A stretch of 64,000 bases of DNA. Origin: an uncultured bacterium (lineage in GTDB: Bacteria; Cyanobacteriota; Vampirovibrionia; Gastranaerophilales; Gastranaerophilaceae). Shown piece by piece: positions 15,963 to 25,119 of the stretch; positions within the stretch are counted from its first letter, which is position 1; every line of letters begins with the position of its first letter. The stretch is taken from the NCBI GenBank assembly GCA_902765215.1, contig CACWZA010000001.1, positions 1 through 64,000 of the forward strand, written 5' to 3'. The notes under the pieces were generated by a model that ran no database searches, was not told the DNA's origin, and saw only the letters and a list, made by a program, of their open reading frames with translations. Made by a program: the position numbers and the translations under genes.

Positions 15963-18900
15963 ATGGAATGTCCAAAATGTGGTAACGAGGTTAGAGATAA
16001 CGACAAAAAGTGCCCCCATTGCGGGAAGGTACTGTTATTAGAGTGCCCGATATGTCATAAACTCAACAGAACAGCTGTCTGCGAAGAATGCGGATATGTT
16101 ATTATTGTAAAATGTCATAGCTGCGGCACCGTAGGACCTAACATTTTGGGCAAATGCCGAAAGTGCGGATTTGACACCTCAAAAAGCGTTATCATGAACG
16201 AGGCCGAAACGGAAGAATATGCTTGTTTGGCCATTACATTCCCAAATATTGAAGACTTACGCCCCGCTCTTAAAAACAAACAAATCTTCAATAAATTTAA
16301 AAAGAAACTAAAACAGGCACTTTTTGGATATGCAAAGAGTCAGGACAACCGTTGTCAGGTGTTCGGCGAAACCTACGTTATCAAATATTATAAAGAGTTT
16401 TCATTTACCAGCTCCGTTAAAAAGGCTGTTAAATCAGCAATCGAGCTGCTGAATAAAATCGGCGGTATCAGTTACAAACTTAAACGGGGCAAAAATGTTC
16501 GTTTACACTGTAAAATGACTATCCTTAAAAAGACCTTTGAAACGGACAGAAACGAGTTTAACACAGGTTTAAACATTAAACTTATCAAAGATACCACAGA
16601 AGAACGATATACTGACGGGCTTCAGCTCATTACAGACCAGTATATCAACAATATTATCTCAAGAGAATATACATTGGAAATGATTTATTCTTCACAGGTG
16701 GGCGACGAACTTTTGATGTTCTACGAGTTCCCGCTTGAAGATCAAATCATCCCTATTGTTATTGAAGAAAAGACAGAGGAAAGAAGCATCCTCAAAGGGC
16801 CAAAAGACTTGCCTAAACTTCAAATCTACGATGATGACGACAAGCTTAACGACATTCTGTACGGTAACAAGGCCATCGACATTTCTACGGAAGGTCAGTT
16901 CCTGTCCGTTCCTGCACACAATATCTTCAATACACTGAACTCAATCATGTCAGGGAATGCGTTTATCACCTTAAAAACAACCGAAAGAAGGGATATTCCT
17001 ACAAACGATTTGATGGATTTCTTAAAGACCAAATCGCAAAATGTTTTGCATGTTACCTGCAATGAAACCTCAAAATACAAGCCTTACATGTTCTTTAGGG
17101 AATTACTCGCAAAGGCAATACATGTCGATTTAAAACAACAGGATATTAGCAAAGAAATCACATCAGGTACAGCAAAAATGAAAAACGGAGTTATGTTTGC
17201 AAACCTGCTTAATAACACTCCTCCTGAAGATTGGGATCCTGATACAGCTTATGTTAACTATGTAAGCGCTTTGAGAGATTTCCTTGCCGATCAAAAACAC
17301 ACGGTTATCTTCATTGAAAACATGGATTTAATTGATGAAACCTCACTAAAAATTATCAATGATTACATCTCAACATTGATCAATGTTGAAGATTTGTCAG
17401 TAACATTTGTTGTTACTGTCCGCTCAGAATACTCGGTATACAAAAGCATTCCAAAACTTTTACATTCACCGTTCTACAAAGAAATCAATGTTACCAAGGG
17501 CGGATATGCGGAATTTCTTGAAACAATTCCTGAAAATACTGACGAAATCATTGAATCCTTCTACATCAAGAAGCTTGAAGAACGCAGTGCCGGCAGTTTG
17601 ATTTACTTCAAGAATGTAATGCAGTATCTTCGTGATTTGAACATCTTTATTGCCTTTGAAGATAAACTGATTATTAACGCAGAAAAAACGATTATCTTCC
17701 CGGGAACAATCAAAGAACTGTTCTCAAGAAGGTTTACATCATTACCTGAAAGTGAAGGATTAGTAATTGCATACTCATTATTTATGGGCGGCTATTCACA
17801 CATAAGCACACTTGAAAAGCTTGAAATAAACAAACTTTCAGAATCAATTCAAAACCTTTTAAATAAAGGACTTATTCTGTTTGAAGACGATATTGTGGAA
17901 GTTGTTAACTACAGAATCTTCCACCCTGCACTTATGAAAACTTTAGCACCTGAGGTTAAACAAACTCTGGCTAACAACCTCATAAATGCTGCTAAATATA
18001 TCGACTATGATTTAATTAAGATTGTAGGACAGCCAATTGACCGTCTGAACAGAATTTATCAGGAAGCAATGAACGACTTGTTCTTTGGTGATTTTAACTC
18101 GTATCTTAACTGCGCAAAAATATACTTCACATTACTGGAAGAGTTCGGAATTGATGATGAAGAAGCAATCGCAAGAAGAAACGAGCTATATTCTATCCTT
18201 GTTAACCACCTGAACAGATATCCGTCTACAAAGGTTTATTCTATTTCAAAAGCAATACTTGCAAACGCAACAGAAAATAACGATGATGCAACTATTGTTA
18301 ATGTATCCAACCTCGTTCTCGACTCGGCTCTGAGCGGCGGGGACTATGTTTTGGCAGAACAATGTATTAAAAACATTTTGACAAGAATACTTAACCCTAA
18401 CTTGTTAGAAGAAGGGCAGGACTTAACTCCGCAATTCCTGTTATATTCGTGCATACAGGCAAAGATTGCCTTCAATCTGTCACACTATAACCAGTGTATT
18501 GCAATCTGCGAAAAGATTATTGCAACAATGACTCCTGAATTTACGGCAGGACTTTCGGCTAAGGGTGTAAATACAACTCAGTTTGTATCATATATGATGG
18601 AAGTTTTGGTATATTCGGCAATATCAAGAATAATCATCTGCGACGGCTCATTAACAGAATTCCTTGAAAGAGTAAAAGAAACACTCGGTTCGGAAATATT
18701 ATCATCAGGCCACTTGTTATTACTTGATAAGCTTTACCACAAAGAAGAATACGACAACAATGCAGGCATATCCAATGATGAAATATCAATCTTCATCACT
18801 AACCTGCTCACAGCCTTCAAGAGTTTCCCTGAAGGGTATAACGCATTTGCTCAAAACATTTACAAAGCAAAATTGTCTACTCAAAATGATGATATGAGAA

Positions 18901-19469
18901 TTTTCTCACTGCTTTGTGACTTATTAATCGGGTATTCTTACCAAAAACTCAACCTTGAATACAGAACCTCATGGAAGAAGAGTGAAACAATCTATGATGA
19001 TGTATACAAAACGGCTCAAAAATCAGGATTTAATACTATTGTTCAACTGACAAACTGGTTCAAGGCAACATTACTGAAAGATAAAGAACTCTACGTTGAA
19101 GCATACGAACTTGTTTCAAATGTATCAAATGCCCTTAAGCGTCAACGTATTAAAAACAGATTATTATCCTTTATGACTTATGTTCTGATGCTGAATATCG
19201 CATCACATCTTGAAAATCTTAAAACAGAGATACCTGTACTTGTATATCGTGTAACATACGAAGCAGAAAAATACGGATTTGAAGAATATTACAATTTAAT
19301 TGAAGATAAGAGAGTATTAGATTCTGAATATATGGCAGAATTTAAAGAAGCAATCGCTGCGGAACAGGCTGCAATATTAGCAGAACAACAAGCCGAAGCG
19401 GAAGCAGATGCAAAAGAAGAAGAAATGATTCAGCAGGAAGGGATTCCGCAGGATGTTAATCCACAGTAA
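15963..19469 (+). CDS. zinc-ribbon / cyclase-like / STAND-like multidomain protein
   Basis: A 1168-aa protein. Residues 1-75 hold several CxxC zinc-ribbon pairs (CPKCG, CPHCG, CPICH, CEECG, CHSCG, CRKCG). Residues about 85-215 resemble a degenerate class III nucleotide cyclase domain (LAITFPNIEDLRPAL, GETYVIKYYKEF). About 310-560 resemble a STAND/AAA_16 ATPase: HTVIFIENMDLIDETSLKII looks like Walker B, but no GxxxxGK[ST] Walker A is present where it should be. The rest is helical, probably TPR-like. The tail is Glu/Ala-rich. This order is typical of ATPase sensor/signalling proteins; loss of Walker A suggests a scaffold. glgA follows 40 nt later and is probably co-transcribed. Confidence 0.6.
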   Translation: MECPKCGNEVRDNDKKCPHCGKVLLLECPICHKLNRTAVCEECGYVIIVKCHSCGTVGPNILGKCRKCGFDTSKSVIMNEAETEEYACLAITFPNIEDLRPALKNKQIFNKFKKKLKQALFGYAKSQDNRCQVFGETYVIKYYKEFSFTSSVKKAVKSAIELLNKIGGISYKLKRGKNVRLHCKMTILKKTFETDRNEFNTGLNIKLIKDTTEERYTDGLQLITDQYINNIISREYTLEMIYSSQVGDELLMFYEFPLEDQIIPIVIEEKTEERSILKGPKDLPKLQIYDDDDKLNDILYGNKAIDISTEGQFLSVPAHNIFNTLNSIMSGNAFITLKTTERRDIPTNDLMDFLKTKSQNVLHVTCNETSKYKPYMFFRELLAKAIHVDLKQQDISKEITSGTAKMKNGVMFANLLNNTPPEDWDPDTAYVNYVSALRDFLADQKHTVIFIENMDLIDETSLKIINDYISTLINVEDLSVTFVVTVRSEYSVYKSIPKLLHSPFYKEINVTKGGYAEFLETIPENTDEIIESFYIKKLEERSAGSLIYFKNVMQYLRDLNIFIAFEDKLIINAEKTIIFPGTIKELFSRRFTSLPESEGLVIAYSLFMGGYSHISTLEKLEINKLSESIQNLLNKGLILFEDDIVEVVNYRIFHPALMKTLAPEVKQTLANNLINAAKYIDYDLIKIVGQPIDRLNRIYQEAMNDLFFGDFNSYLNCAKIYFTLLEEFGIDDEEAIARRNELYSILVNHLNRYPSTKVYSISKAILANATENNDDATIVNVSNLVLDSALSGGDYVLAEQCIKNILTRILNPNLLEEGQDLTPQFLLYSCIQAKIAFNLSHYNQCIAICEKIIATMTPEFTAGLSAKGVNTTQFVSYMMEVLVYSAISRIIICDGSLTEFLERVKETLGSEILSSGHLLLLDKLYHKEEYDNNAGISNDEISIFITNLLTAFKSFPEGYNAFAQNIYKAKLSTQNDDMRIFSLLCDLLIGYSYQKLNLEYRTSWKKSETIYDDVYKTAQKSGFNTIVQLTNWFKATLLKDKELYVEAYELVSNVSNALKRQRIKNRLLSFMTYVLMLNIASHLENLKTEIPVLVYRVTYEAEKYGFEEYYNLIEDKRVLDSEYMAEFKEAIAAEQAAILAEQQAEAEADAKEEEMIQQEGIPQDVNPQ

Positions 19470-19509
19470 TAAATCTTCTGCCAACTGTCAGGATTAGGAA
19501 AGGTTATAT

Positions 19510-20952
19510 ATGAAAATATTGTTCGCATCAGCTGAAGTAGCGCCATTTTCAAAGGCAGGCGGATTATCAGATGTTATCGGGAGTTTGCCAAAGTATCTTG
19601 AAAAAGATGCTGAGATTGCTATTTTTACTCCGTTACACGGCTGTATTGATGTTAATAAATACGGGATAAAAGAGCTGGAAAACTCTGAAAAATGGATAGA
19701 TTTCGGCGGCAGACCTATGAAGTTTCGCCTGTTTATGACAAAACTTCCAGAAACAAATATAAATGTTTTCTTTGTTCATAACGACTGGTATTTCACTTGT
19801 TTTAAAGAAGTATACCCGAAATGGCTTGATACAAGATACGAACACGAAAGATATATTGCATTTTCGCTTGCAACACTTGAATATGCAAAAGATTTGAATT
19901 TCAGAGCGGATATTATTCACTCTAACGACTGGCACACCGCAATGATACCGCTTTATATCAAAGCAAACTACAAGTTTGATGATTTCTGGTGCAGAGCAAA
20001 AAATGTATTTGAAATACACAACCTAGCATATCAGGGGGTCTGGTTTGAAGATATACTTGATTTTGCAAATATGAGAAAAGATATCGTTTATAACGAATGG
20101 GGCTGTGAACACTGGGGCAAGGTTAACTGGATGAAGGGTGCAATAAACTATTCCGATAAAGTTGTTGCGGTATCACCAAGATATGCTCAGGAAATACTCA
20201 CAGGCGAATACGGCGAAGGTATGGACTATACACTAAGAGGACATACAAACAAACTCGTCGGTATACTTAACGGGATAGATTATAGCGTATTCAATCCAAA
20301 AACAGACAAAAATCTTGTTAAAAACTACGATGTAGATTCTATCGGCGGAAAAGATGCGAACAAAAAAATGGTTTGCGAATATTTCGGCCTGAAATACAAT
20401 CCGGAAAGACCTTTGATATCTTTAATATCAAGACTTGTTCCGCAAAAAGGGATTGATTTAATAAGACAAGTAGAAAACGAATTAAAAAATATGAATGCCG
20501 ATTTTATTTTCCTCGGCTCGGGCGAAAGCTCTTATGAAAATCTGTTTATATGGCTTTCAAACAACAGTTCAAATATCAGAACCTATGTCGGCTATAAAGC
20601 AGATTTAGCAAATCAGATATATGCAGGAAGCGACTTCTTCCTTATGCCGTCTGCATTTGAACCTTGCGGATTAAGCCAATTAATCGCTATGCGATACGGC
20701 ACTTTACCTATAGTCAGAGCAACAGGAGGACTTGATAACACAGTTGTCGGCTATCCTCTTGATAACTCAACAGGGTTCAAATTCTGGGGCTACGACGGCT
20801 GGCAGATGAAAGAGGCAATAGATTGTGCCTTAAGAGTATATCAGGACAGATACACCTTTAATGCAATGAGAAAATCTGCTATGCAGGCCGACTTCAGCTG
20901 GAAGAAAAGCTCACAACAATATTTAGACCTTTATAAAAGTCTTGTTGGTTAA
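19510..20952 (+). CDS. glgA: glycogen synthase (GT5)
   Basis: GlgA extends alpha-1,4-glucan chains from ADP-glucose. At 480 aa it has the usual length. The N-terminal ADP-glucose motif KAGGLSDV (residues 15-22) is intact, VHNDWYF and HSNDWHTAMIPLY follow, and the C-terminal lobe has SRLVPQKGIDL and MPSAFEPCGLSQLIAMRYGTLPIVRATGGL, including the E-x7-E-type donor site. SD AAAGG before the ATG. No branching enzyme or glgC is in the window. It is convergent with the next minus-strand gene, 15 nt apart. Confidence 0.95.
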   Translation: MKILFASAEVAPFSKAGGLSDVIGSLPKYLEKDAEIAIFTPLHGCIDVNKYGIKELENSEKWIDFGGRPMKFRLFMTKLPETNINVFFVHNDWYFTCFKEVYPKWLDTRYEHERYIAFSLATLEYAKDLNFRADIIHSNDWHTAMIPLYIKANYKFDDFWCRAKNVFEIHNLAYQGVWFEDILDFANMRKDIVYNEWGCEHWGKVNWMKGAINYSDKVVAVSPRYAQEILTGEYGEGMDYTLRGHTNKLVGILNGIDYSVFNPKTDKNLVKNYDVDSIGGKDANKKMVCEYFGLKYNPERPLISLISRLVPQKGIDLIRQVENELKNMNADFIFLGSGESSYENLFIWLSNNSSNIRTYVGYKADLANQIYAGSDFFLMPSAFEPCGLSQLIAMRYGTLPIVRATGGLDNTVVGYPLDNSTGFKFWGYDGWQMKEAIDCALRVYQDRYTFNAMRKSAMQADFSWKKSSQQYLDLYKSLVG

Positions 20953-20967
20953 TTAAAAAGGGTAAAA

Positions 20968-21834
20968 TTAGTTAGTAGCACCTGTTTCATAGAAAACAGT
21001 GAATGTATCGCTTGTTAAAATTTTTGCGTGCCCGCCATGAATCGGTACGAAAACAAAACCTGCAGCATACAGTAATATATTGCCTGCCTGATAAAGCGGA
21101 TATACCCATATAGAACGGTTAGCGCCCGTTTTTGAAACATTTCCGTAAAAACAGATATCAGGGTTATCTTTTACATAGAAGTTATCAACAACAATATTTG
21201 CAGGGCAGCCCATCTTATCAGATGCGGAAACTGTTTCGACACGACCTATAACCTGAGTCCCTTTAGGTAATATTGTTCCGTTTATGTTAACTTCATTTAC
21301 TGTCTTAAACAAAATCGAATCACCTTCAACAATATTATTTTTTGTTGTGAGATTCTTTATTACTTTCATCTGAACAGGTATCTGAGCCTTTGAAAAATCG
21401 TAGTTAGTTTTTACTTTGATTTTTGCAACATTGTCAGAATCAATATTATTCTTCACAAAATTATCTTCAATTTTGTTTCTGGAATATTTTTTGAGAATAG
21501 ATATTCCGCTTGTTTTTGATACAAATTTTGGAGTAATCAGCTCATCATCAATAGAAACATCTTGTTTTACACCGTTTTTTCGCGCCCAAATTCTGAGTGT
21601 AATACCGTCCTTTTCGTAAGGAACAACAAGTTCATCCACAATAGGTTCAGCAGTATTAACATAACTTGGAATAACCTTTGGAAACGCATTTGATTTAACA
21701 AACTCGTCTTCTATCGGAGCTGCCTTTTTAAGTAACGCAACCTTGTCTGTATTATTAACAGACTTAGTAACACCTGCCAAGGCAGAGATTGGTGATACCA
21801 TCAATATTAATAGTGTTGCGATTAACTTTTTCAT
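20968..21834 (-). CDS. secreted VirB10/TrbI-like beta-domain protein
   Basis: A 288-aa protein with a signal peptide (MKKLIATLLILMVSPISALA). The C-terminal ~130 residues contain the pattern GDSILFKTVNEVNINGTILP, KGTQVIGRVETV, which resembles the beta domain of VirB10/TrbI and related periplasmic proteins. The same pattern is seen in the protein at 30153-30974. The middle is Lys/Val-rich with a repeated motif IEDxFVK (about 41 and 122). A TATAAT sits six bases before the ATG, so it may have its own leaderless promoter, although it follows the M48-like gene by only 15 nt. Envelope role inferred. Confidence 0.5.
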   Translation of the reverse strand: MKKLIATLLILMVSPISALAGVTKSVNNTDKVALLKKAAPIEDEFVKSNAFPKVIPSYVNTAEPIVDELVVPYEKDGITLRIWARKNGVKQDVSIDDELITPKFVSKTSGISILKKYSRNKIEDNFVKNNIDSDNVAKIKVKTNYDFSKAQIPVQMKVIKNLTTKNNIVEGDSILFKTVNEVNINGTILPKGTQVIGRVETVSASDKMGCPANIVVDNFYVKDNPDICFYGNVSKTGANRSIWVYPLYQAGNILLYAAGFVFVPIHGGHAKILTSDTFTVFYETGATN

Positions 21835-21840
21835 TAAATT

Positions 21841-21846
21841 ATTATA
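21841..21846 (-). promoter_or_regulatory. -10 box 6 nt before the ATG
   Basis: Minus-strand TATAAT, six bases (AATTTA), then ATG at 21834, located in the 15-nt gap after the upstream gene. This may allow independent, leaderless transcription. Confidence 0.4.
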
Positions 21847-21849
21847 ACC

Positions 21850-22542
21850 TTAGTATTTGTAATTAAGTTTCTTTTTAGAACCTGTTTCAACTTTTTGCTG
21901 AAGCATCAATCTATTTTGTCTTGATGTTAACAGGAAGTTCTGATAATAAATATTATCTTTATACTCGTTATCAGCCAATATAGACGGATATTTCTGATAA
22001 ATATATTCATATATTTTCATCATACGACGAGAAACAAGGGTATGATTTGAGAAAACATCATATCTGTATTGCTGCATAATTTTGTTCAAAATAACAATAT
22101 AACCTAACGGATTGTAACCTGCATTAACCATATAGTCTACTGCTTTTTTGTCCGCCATCATATCGTACTTATTAGGGGAAACCCAGTAGTTAAGGATTGA
22201 AATATAACCTCTTAAGATTCCGTCATAAGTATCAACCCCGTGTGAGATTTGGTGAGCCAAAATACCTGCAAGCTCATCATCACTGTCTAAGTATGGCAAT
22301 ATTGTAGGTTTAATCCAAACAGTTCTGTTAACTGAACTTACGTCAGCCCAACGGTCACGGGTATAAACTCTGTTTATCACCATAAAAATCATTCTGTGTT
22401 CAATTCTGTTTGCATTAAGAATATTGAATCCGACTTCATTCATTCTCTTCTGAAGATCGGCTTCAGTTTTTACATCCCACGCAAAAGCAGGTGTAATCAG
22501 AACGACAGCAAATATTATCCCTATTAATAATTTTCTTATCAT
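21850..22542 (-). CDS. secreted M48-like protein with degenerate active site
   Basis: A 230-aa exported protein (signal peptide cleaved after AFA, residue ~21) that resembles M48 zinc metallopeptidases of the BepA/YfgC type. The helix DDELAGILAHQISHGVDT holds H97-Q98-I-S-H101, where the family has HExxH: the catalytic Glu is Gln (codon CAA). The third-ligand helix MMADKKAVDYMVNAGYNP reads MAD where the family has EAD. Both changes should abolish hydrolysis, so it may be a pseudo-enzyme, for example a periplasmic chaperone or binder. SD GGAG before the ATG. Confidence 0.68.
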   Translation of the reverse strand: MIRKLLIGIIFAVVLITPAFAWDVKTEADLQKRMNEVGFNILNANRIEHRMIFMVINRVYTRDRWADVSSVNRTVWIKPTILPYLDSDDELAGILAHQISHGVDTYDGILRGYISILNYWVSPNKYDMMADKKAVDYMVNAGYNPLGYIVILNKIMQQYRYDVFSNHTLVSRRMMKIYEYIYQKYPSILADNEYKDNIYYQNFLLTSRQNRLMLQQKVETGSKKKLNYKY

Positions 22543-22652
22543 TTTATATCTCCAAAAAACGACTTATGACAATCTCATACCTTTATTCTATAACAAAATT
22601 AAGGGTATAACAATTATATTAATATAAATTTAAAATCGAAGTATAACTATGG

Positions 22653-24149
22653 TTAATTGGCAACTTTGCTATATTCATCAATCAATTCATTGAGCTTATT
22701 AACCATCACATTTTTATACGCTTCAACTTCCTGTTCCGTTTTACCCTCAAAACGGCATGTAAATACAGGCTCCGTATTACTTTGTCTTATCAAAGCAAAC
22801 CCGCCGTCAAAAACAACTCTCATACCATCCATTGTGATAATATCTTTTATTTCATTTACAAAACAACGAGGATGCCCCTCAACATACTCTTTAAAACCTT
22901 CCAGCACCTGAGTTTTTAATTCATTCGGACAAGGATGTCTGAGTTCCGGAGAAGTTACAACCTCATCAAACGGAGTGAGCAAATCTTCCACAACAAAGTC
23001 TGGATTTGTGCGTTTTTGTCTTGCAATAATTTCAATAATTCTAACCCCTGCATAAATAGCATCGTCAAAACCGTAAAATCTGTCTTTAAAGAAGGTATGA
23101 CCGCTCATTTCACCTGCAAGAATTGCATTCTTTTCTTTCATCATTGATTTTATGTAGCCATGTCCTGTTTTACACATAACAGATTCACCGCCCATTTTAT
23201 CGATTGTATCATACAAAACCTGAGAACATTTTACTTCTGATACTACAACTGGTTTTACTTTGATGTTTGCACTTTTATACTTTTCAATAACATCTAAAGC
23301 ATAAATAAGAAGAAGTTTATCCCCGGTTAACTGTCTGCCTTTAGAATCAACAACCCCTATTCTGTCGCTGTCACCGTCAAAGGCAATACCTAAATCAGCT
23401 TTTTCTTCAATAACTGCCTTTTTGATAGCCTCTAAATTTTTAGGATCACTAGGGTTTGGATGGTGGTTAGGGAATCTTCCGTCAGGAACAGAAAAGAGTT
23501 CAACAACCTTACAGCCCAAATCTCTGTACAGATTAGGAGCAACGACACCGCCTGTGCCGTTTCCGCTGTCTACCACAACCTTAATATTCCCGTTTATTAC
23601 CTGAGGCAAATTATTGAACGCAATTTTAAGCTCCTGCTGATATTGAGGAATTATATCGTATTCAACATAACGCCCTTCGAGTCTTGGCGGATTTTGAGCC
23701 TTATACGCTTCCATTGTATAGTTTTTAACAATTTTAATTTGTTCTTCATTCAAAGATTGTTTTTTGAAGGTCATCTTCATGCCGTTATACTGACTAGGAT
23801 TATGACTTGCAGTAACAATCATTGCACCGTCAATAGGGTTTCCTTGGGTATATTCTTCAGGCACACCAACAACTTCCGAATAATAACCTATCGGAGTAGG
23901 TGCAAGCCCTAAATCAACAACATTAGCGCCCATTGAACGTATACCTTTTATTAACGCATGGGTAAGAGCAGGTGAATGTGTTCTTGCATCACGACAAACG
24001 GTTATCCATAACTGTCTGTAATCTTTTGACAAATTGCTTGAAAGATAATCTACAAACCCTCTGCCTGTATAATAAAACAGTTCCTCTGTAATATCTTTTC
24101 CGTAAATACCTCTGATATCGTTTTTACCAAATGCCGTAAATTCTAACAT
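22653..24149 (-). CDS. phosphomannomutase/phosphoglucomutase
   Basis: A 498-aa alpha-D-phosphohexomutase that interconverts hexose 1- and 6-phosphates and feeds nucleotide-sugar and glycogen metabolism. It has the phosphoserine loop TASHNP (113-118, Ser115), the Mg-binding loop DGDSDR (258-263), the sugar-specificity loop GEMSGH (about 345) and a C-terminal phosphate-binding loop (RQSNTEP). The GEMSGH form is typical of ManB/AlgC-type enzymes acting on mannose and glucose phosphates. SD GAGGGG. It is divergent from the ABC permease gene. Confidence 0.88.
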   Translation of the reverse strand: MLEFTAFGKNDIRGIYGKDITEELFYYTGRGFVDYLSSNLSKDYRQLWITVCRDARTHSPALTHALIKGIRSMGANVVDLGLAPTPIGYYSEVVGVPEEYTQGNPIDGAMIVTASHNPSQYNGMKMTFKKQSLNEEQIKIVKNYTMEAYKAQNPPRLEGRYVEYDIIPQYQQELKIAFNNLPQVINGNIKVVVDSGNGTGGVVAPNLYRDLGCKVVELFSVPDGRFPNHHPNPSDPKNLEAIKKAVIEEKADLGIAFDGDSDRIGVVDSKGRQLTGDKLLLIYALDVIEKYKSANIKVKPVVVSEVKCSQVLYDTIDKMGGESVMCKTGHGYIKSMMKEKNAILAGEMSGHTFFKDRFYGFDDAIYAGVRIIEIIARQKRTNPDFVVEDLLTPFDEVVTSPELRHPCPNELKTQVLEGFKEYVEGHPRCFVNEIKDIITMDGMRVVFDGGFALIRQSNTEPVFTCRFEGKTEQEVEAYKNVMVNKLNELIDEYSKVAN

Positions 24150-24229
24150 CTTCTACCCCTCTATTAAATATTTCAGTTATAATAATATTATAAAAACACC
24201 CTGTTTTCAATAATCAAAGGAAATAGACT

Positions 24230-25111
24230 ATGGGTAACACTCCGTATAACGACAAAAAACAAAATACTATAACAGCATGGCTCTTCATATTGCCTGCCCT
24301 TATAGGAACGCTTGTTTTCATAACTATCCCCGTTATATGCTCGTTTTCTTTGAGTTTTACGGACTGGGATTTGCTGAACAGTATAACCTTTAAAGGGCTG
24401 GATAACTATAAATCCATACTGAATGACGGACTGTTTTGGCAAATGCTGGGAAACACATTTGTTTATGCCCTGTCCGTATCAATACTGGGCGTTATTATAC
24501 CTCTTATTTTAGCCTGTATTCTAAACAGTAAAATAAGAGGGGGTGAGTTTTACAAAACTGCCTACTTTATCCCGTTTATAACTCCAATGATAGTTATAGC
24601 ACTGGTTTGGCAGTGGATATTTGACCCAAATATTGGGGCTGTAAACACACTTCTCAATTTACACATAAACTGGTTATATGATAAAGCCTATGCCATGCCT
24701 GTTCTGATTGCGGTATCTGTATGGAAACTTATCGGATACAATATGATTATTTTTCTTTCGGGACTTGCAGGGATAAATCAGGAGCTTTTAGAGGCATCAA
24801 AAATTGACGGAGCAAATGCAGTTCAGACCTTTAAGCATGTAACTATTCCGCTTCTTTCATCAACCATATTTTTTGTAATAGTTATAACCTCAATCAGCTC
24901 TTTTCAGGTCTTTGATTTAATCTATATGATGACACAGGGCGGGCCTGAAAACTCAACTATGGTTCTGGTATATTCAATCTATAAATATGCCTTCGAATAC
25001 TTTGATGTCGGCAGGGCAAGTGCTATTGCGTATGTTCTTTTTGCAATAATATTCGTACTCGTTCTGTTCCAATGGAAACTGAGAAAGAATTTAGTCTATT
25101 CCGAAGAATAA
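24230..25111 (+). CDS. sugar ABC transporter permease (MalF/UgpA type)
   Basis: A 293-aa inner-membrane permease of carbohydrate ABC importers with six hydrophobic segments. The EAA loop that contacts the ATPase is EASKIDGANAVQTFKHVTIPLL (begins about residue 185, cut here at its core). FQVFDLIYMMTQGGPENST is the conserved stretch of MalF/UgpA-type subunits. SD AAAGGA. No second permease, binding protein or ATPase is adjacent; the next gene is convergent and starts 8 nt after the stop, so partners must lie elsewhere. Confidence 0.85.
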   Translation: MGNTPYNDKKQNTITAWLFILPALIGTLVFITIPVICSFSLSFTDWDLLNSITFKGLDNYKSILNDGLFWQMLGNTFVYALSVSILGVIIPLILACILNSKIRGGEFYKTAYFIPFITPMIVIALVWQWIFDPNIGAVNTLLNLHINWLYDKAYAMPVLIAVSVWKLIGYNMIIFLSGLAGINQELLEASKIDGANAVQTFKHVTIPLLSSTIFFVIVITSISSFQVFDLIYMMTQGGPENSTMVLVYSIYKYAFEYFDVGRASAIAYVLFAIIFVLVLFQWKLRKNLVYSEE

Positions 25112-25119
25112 ATTACGGA

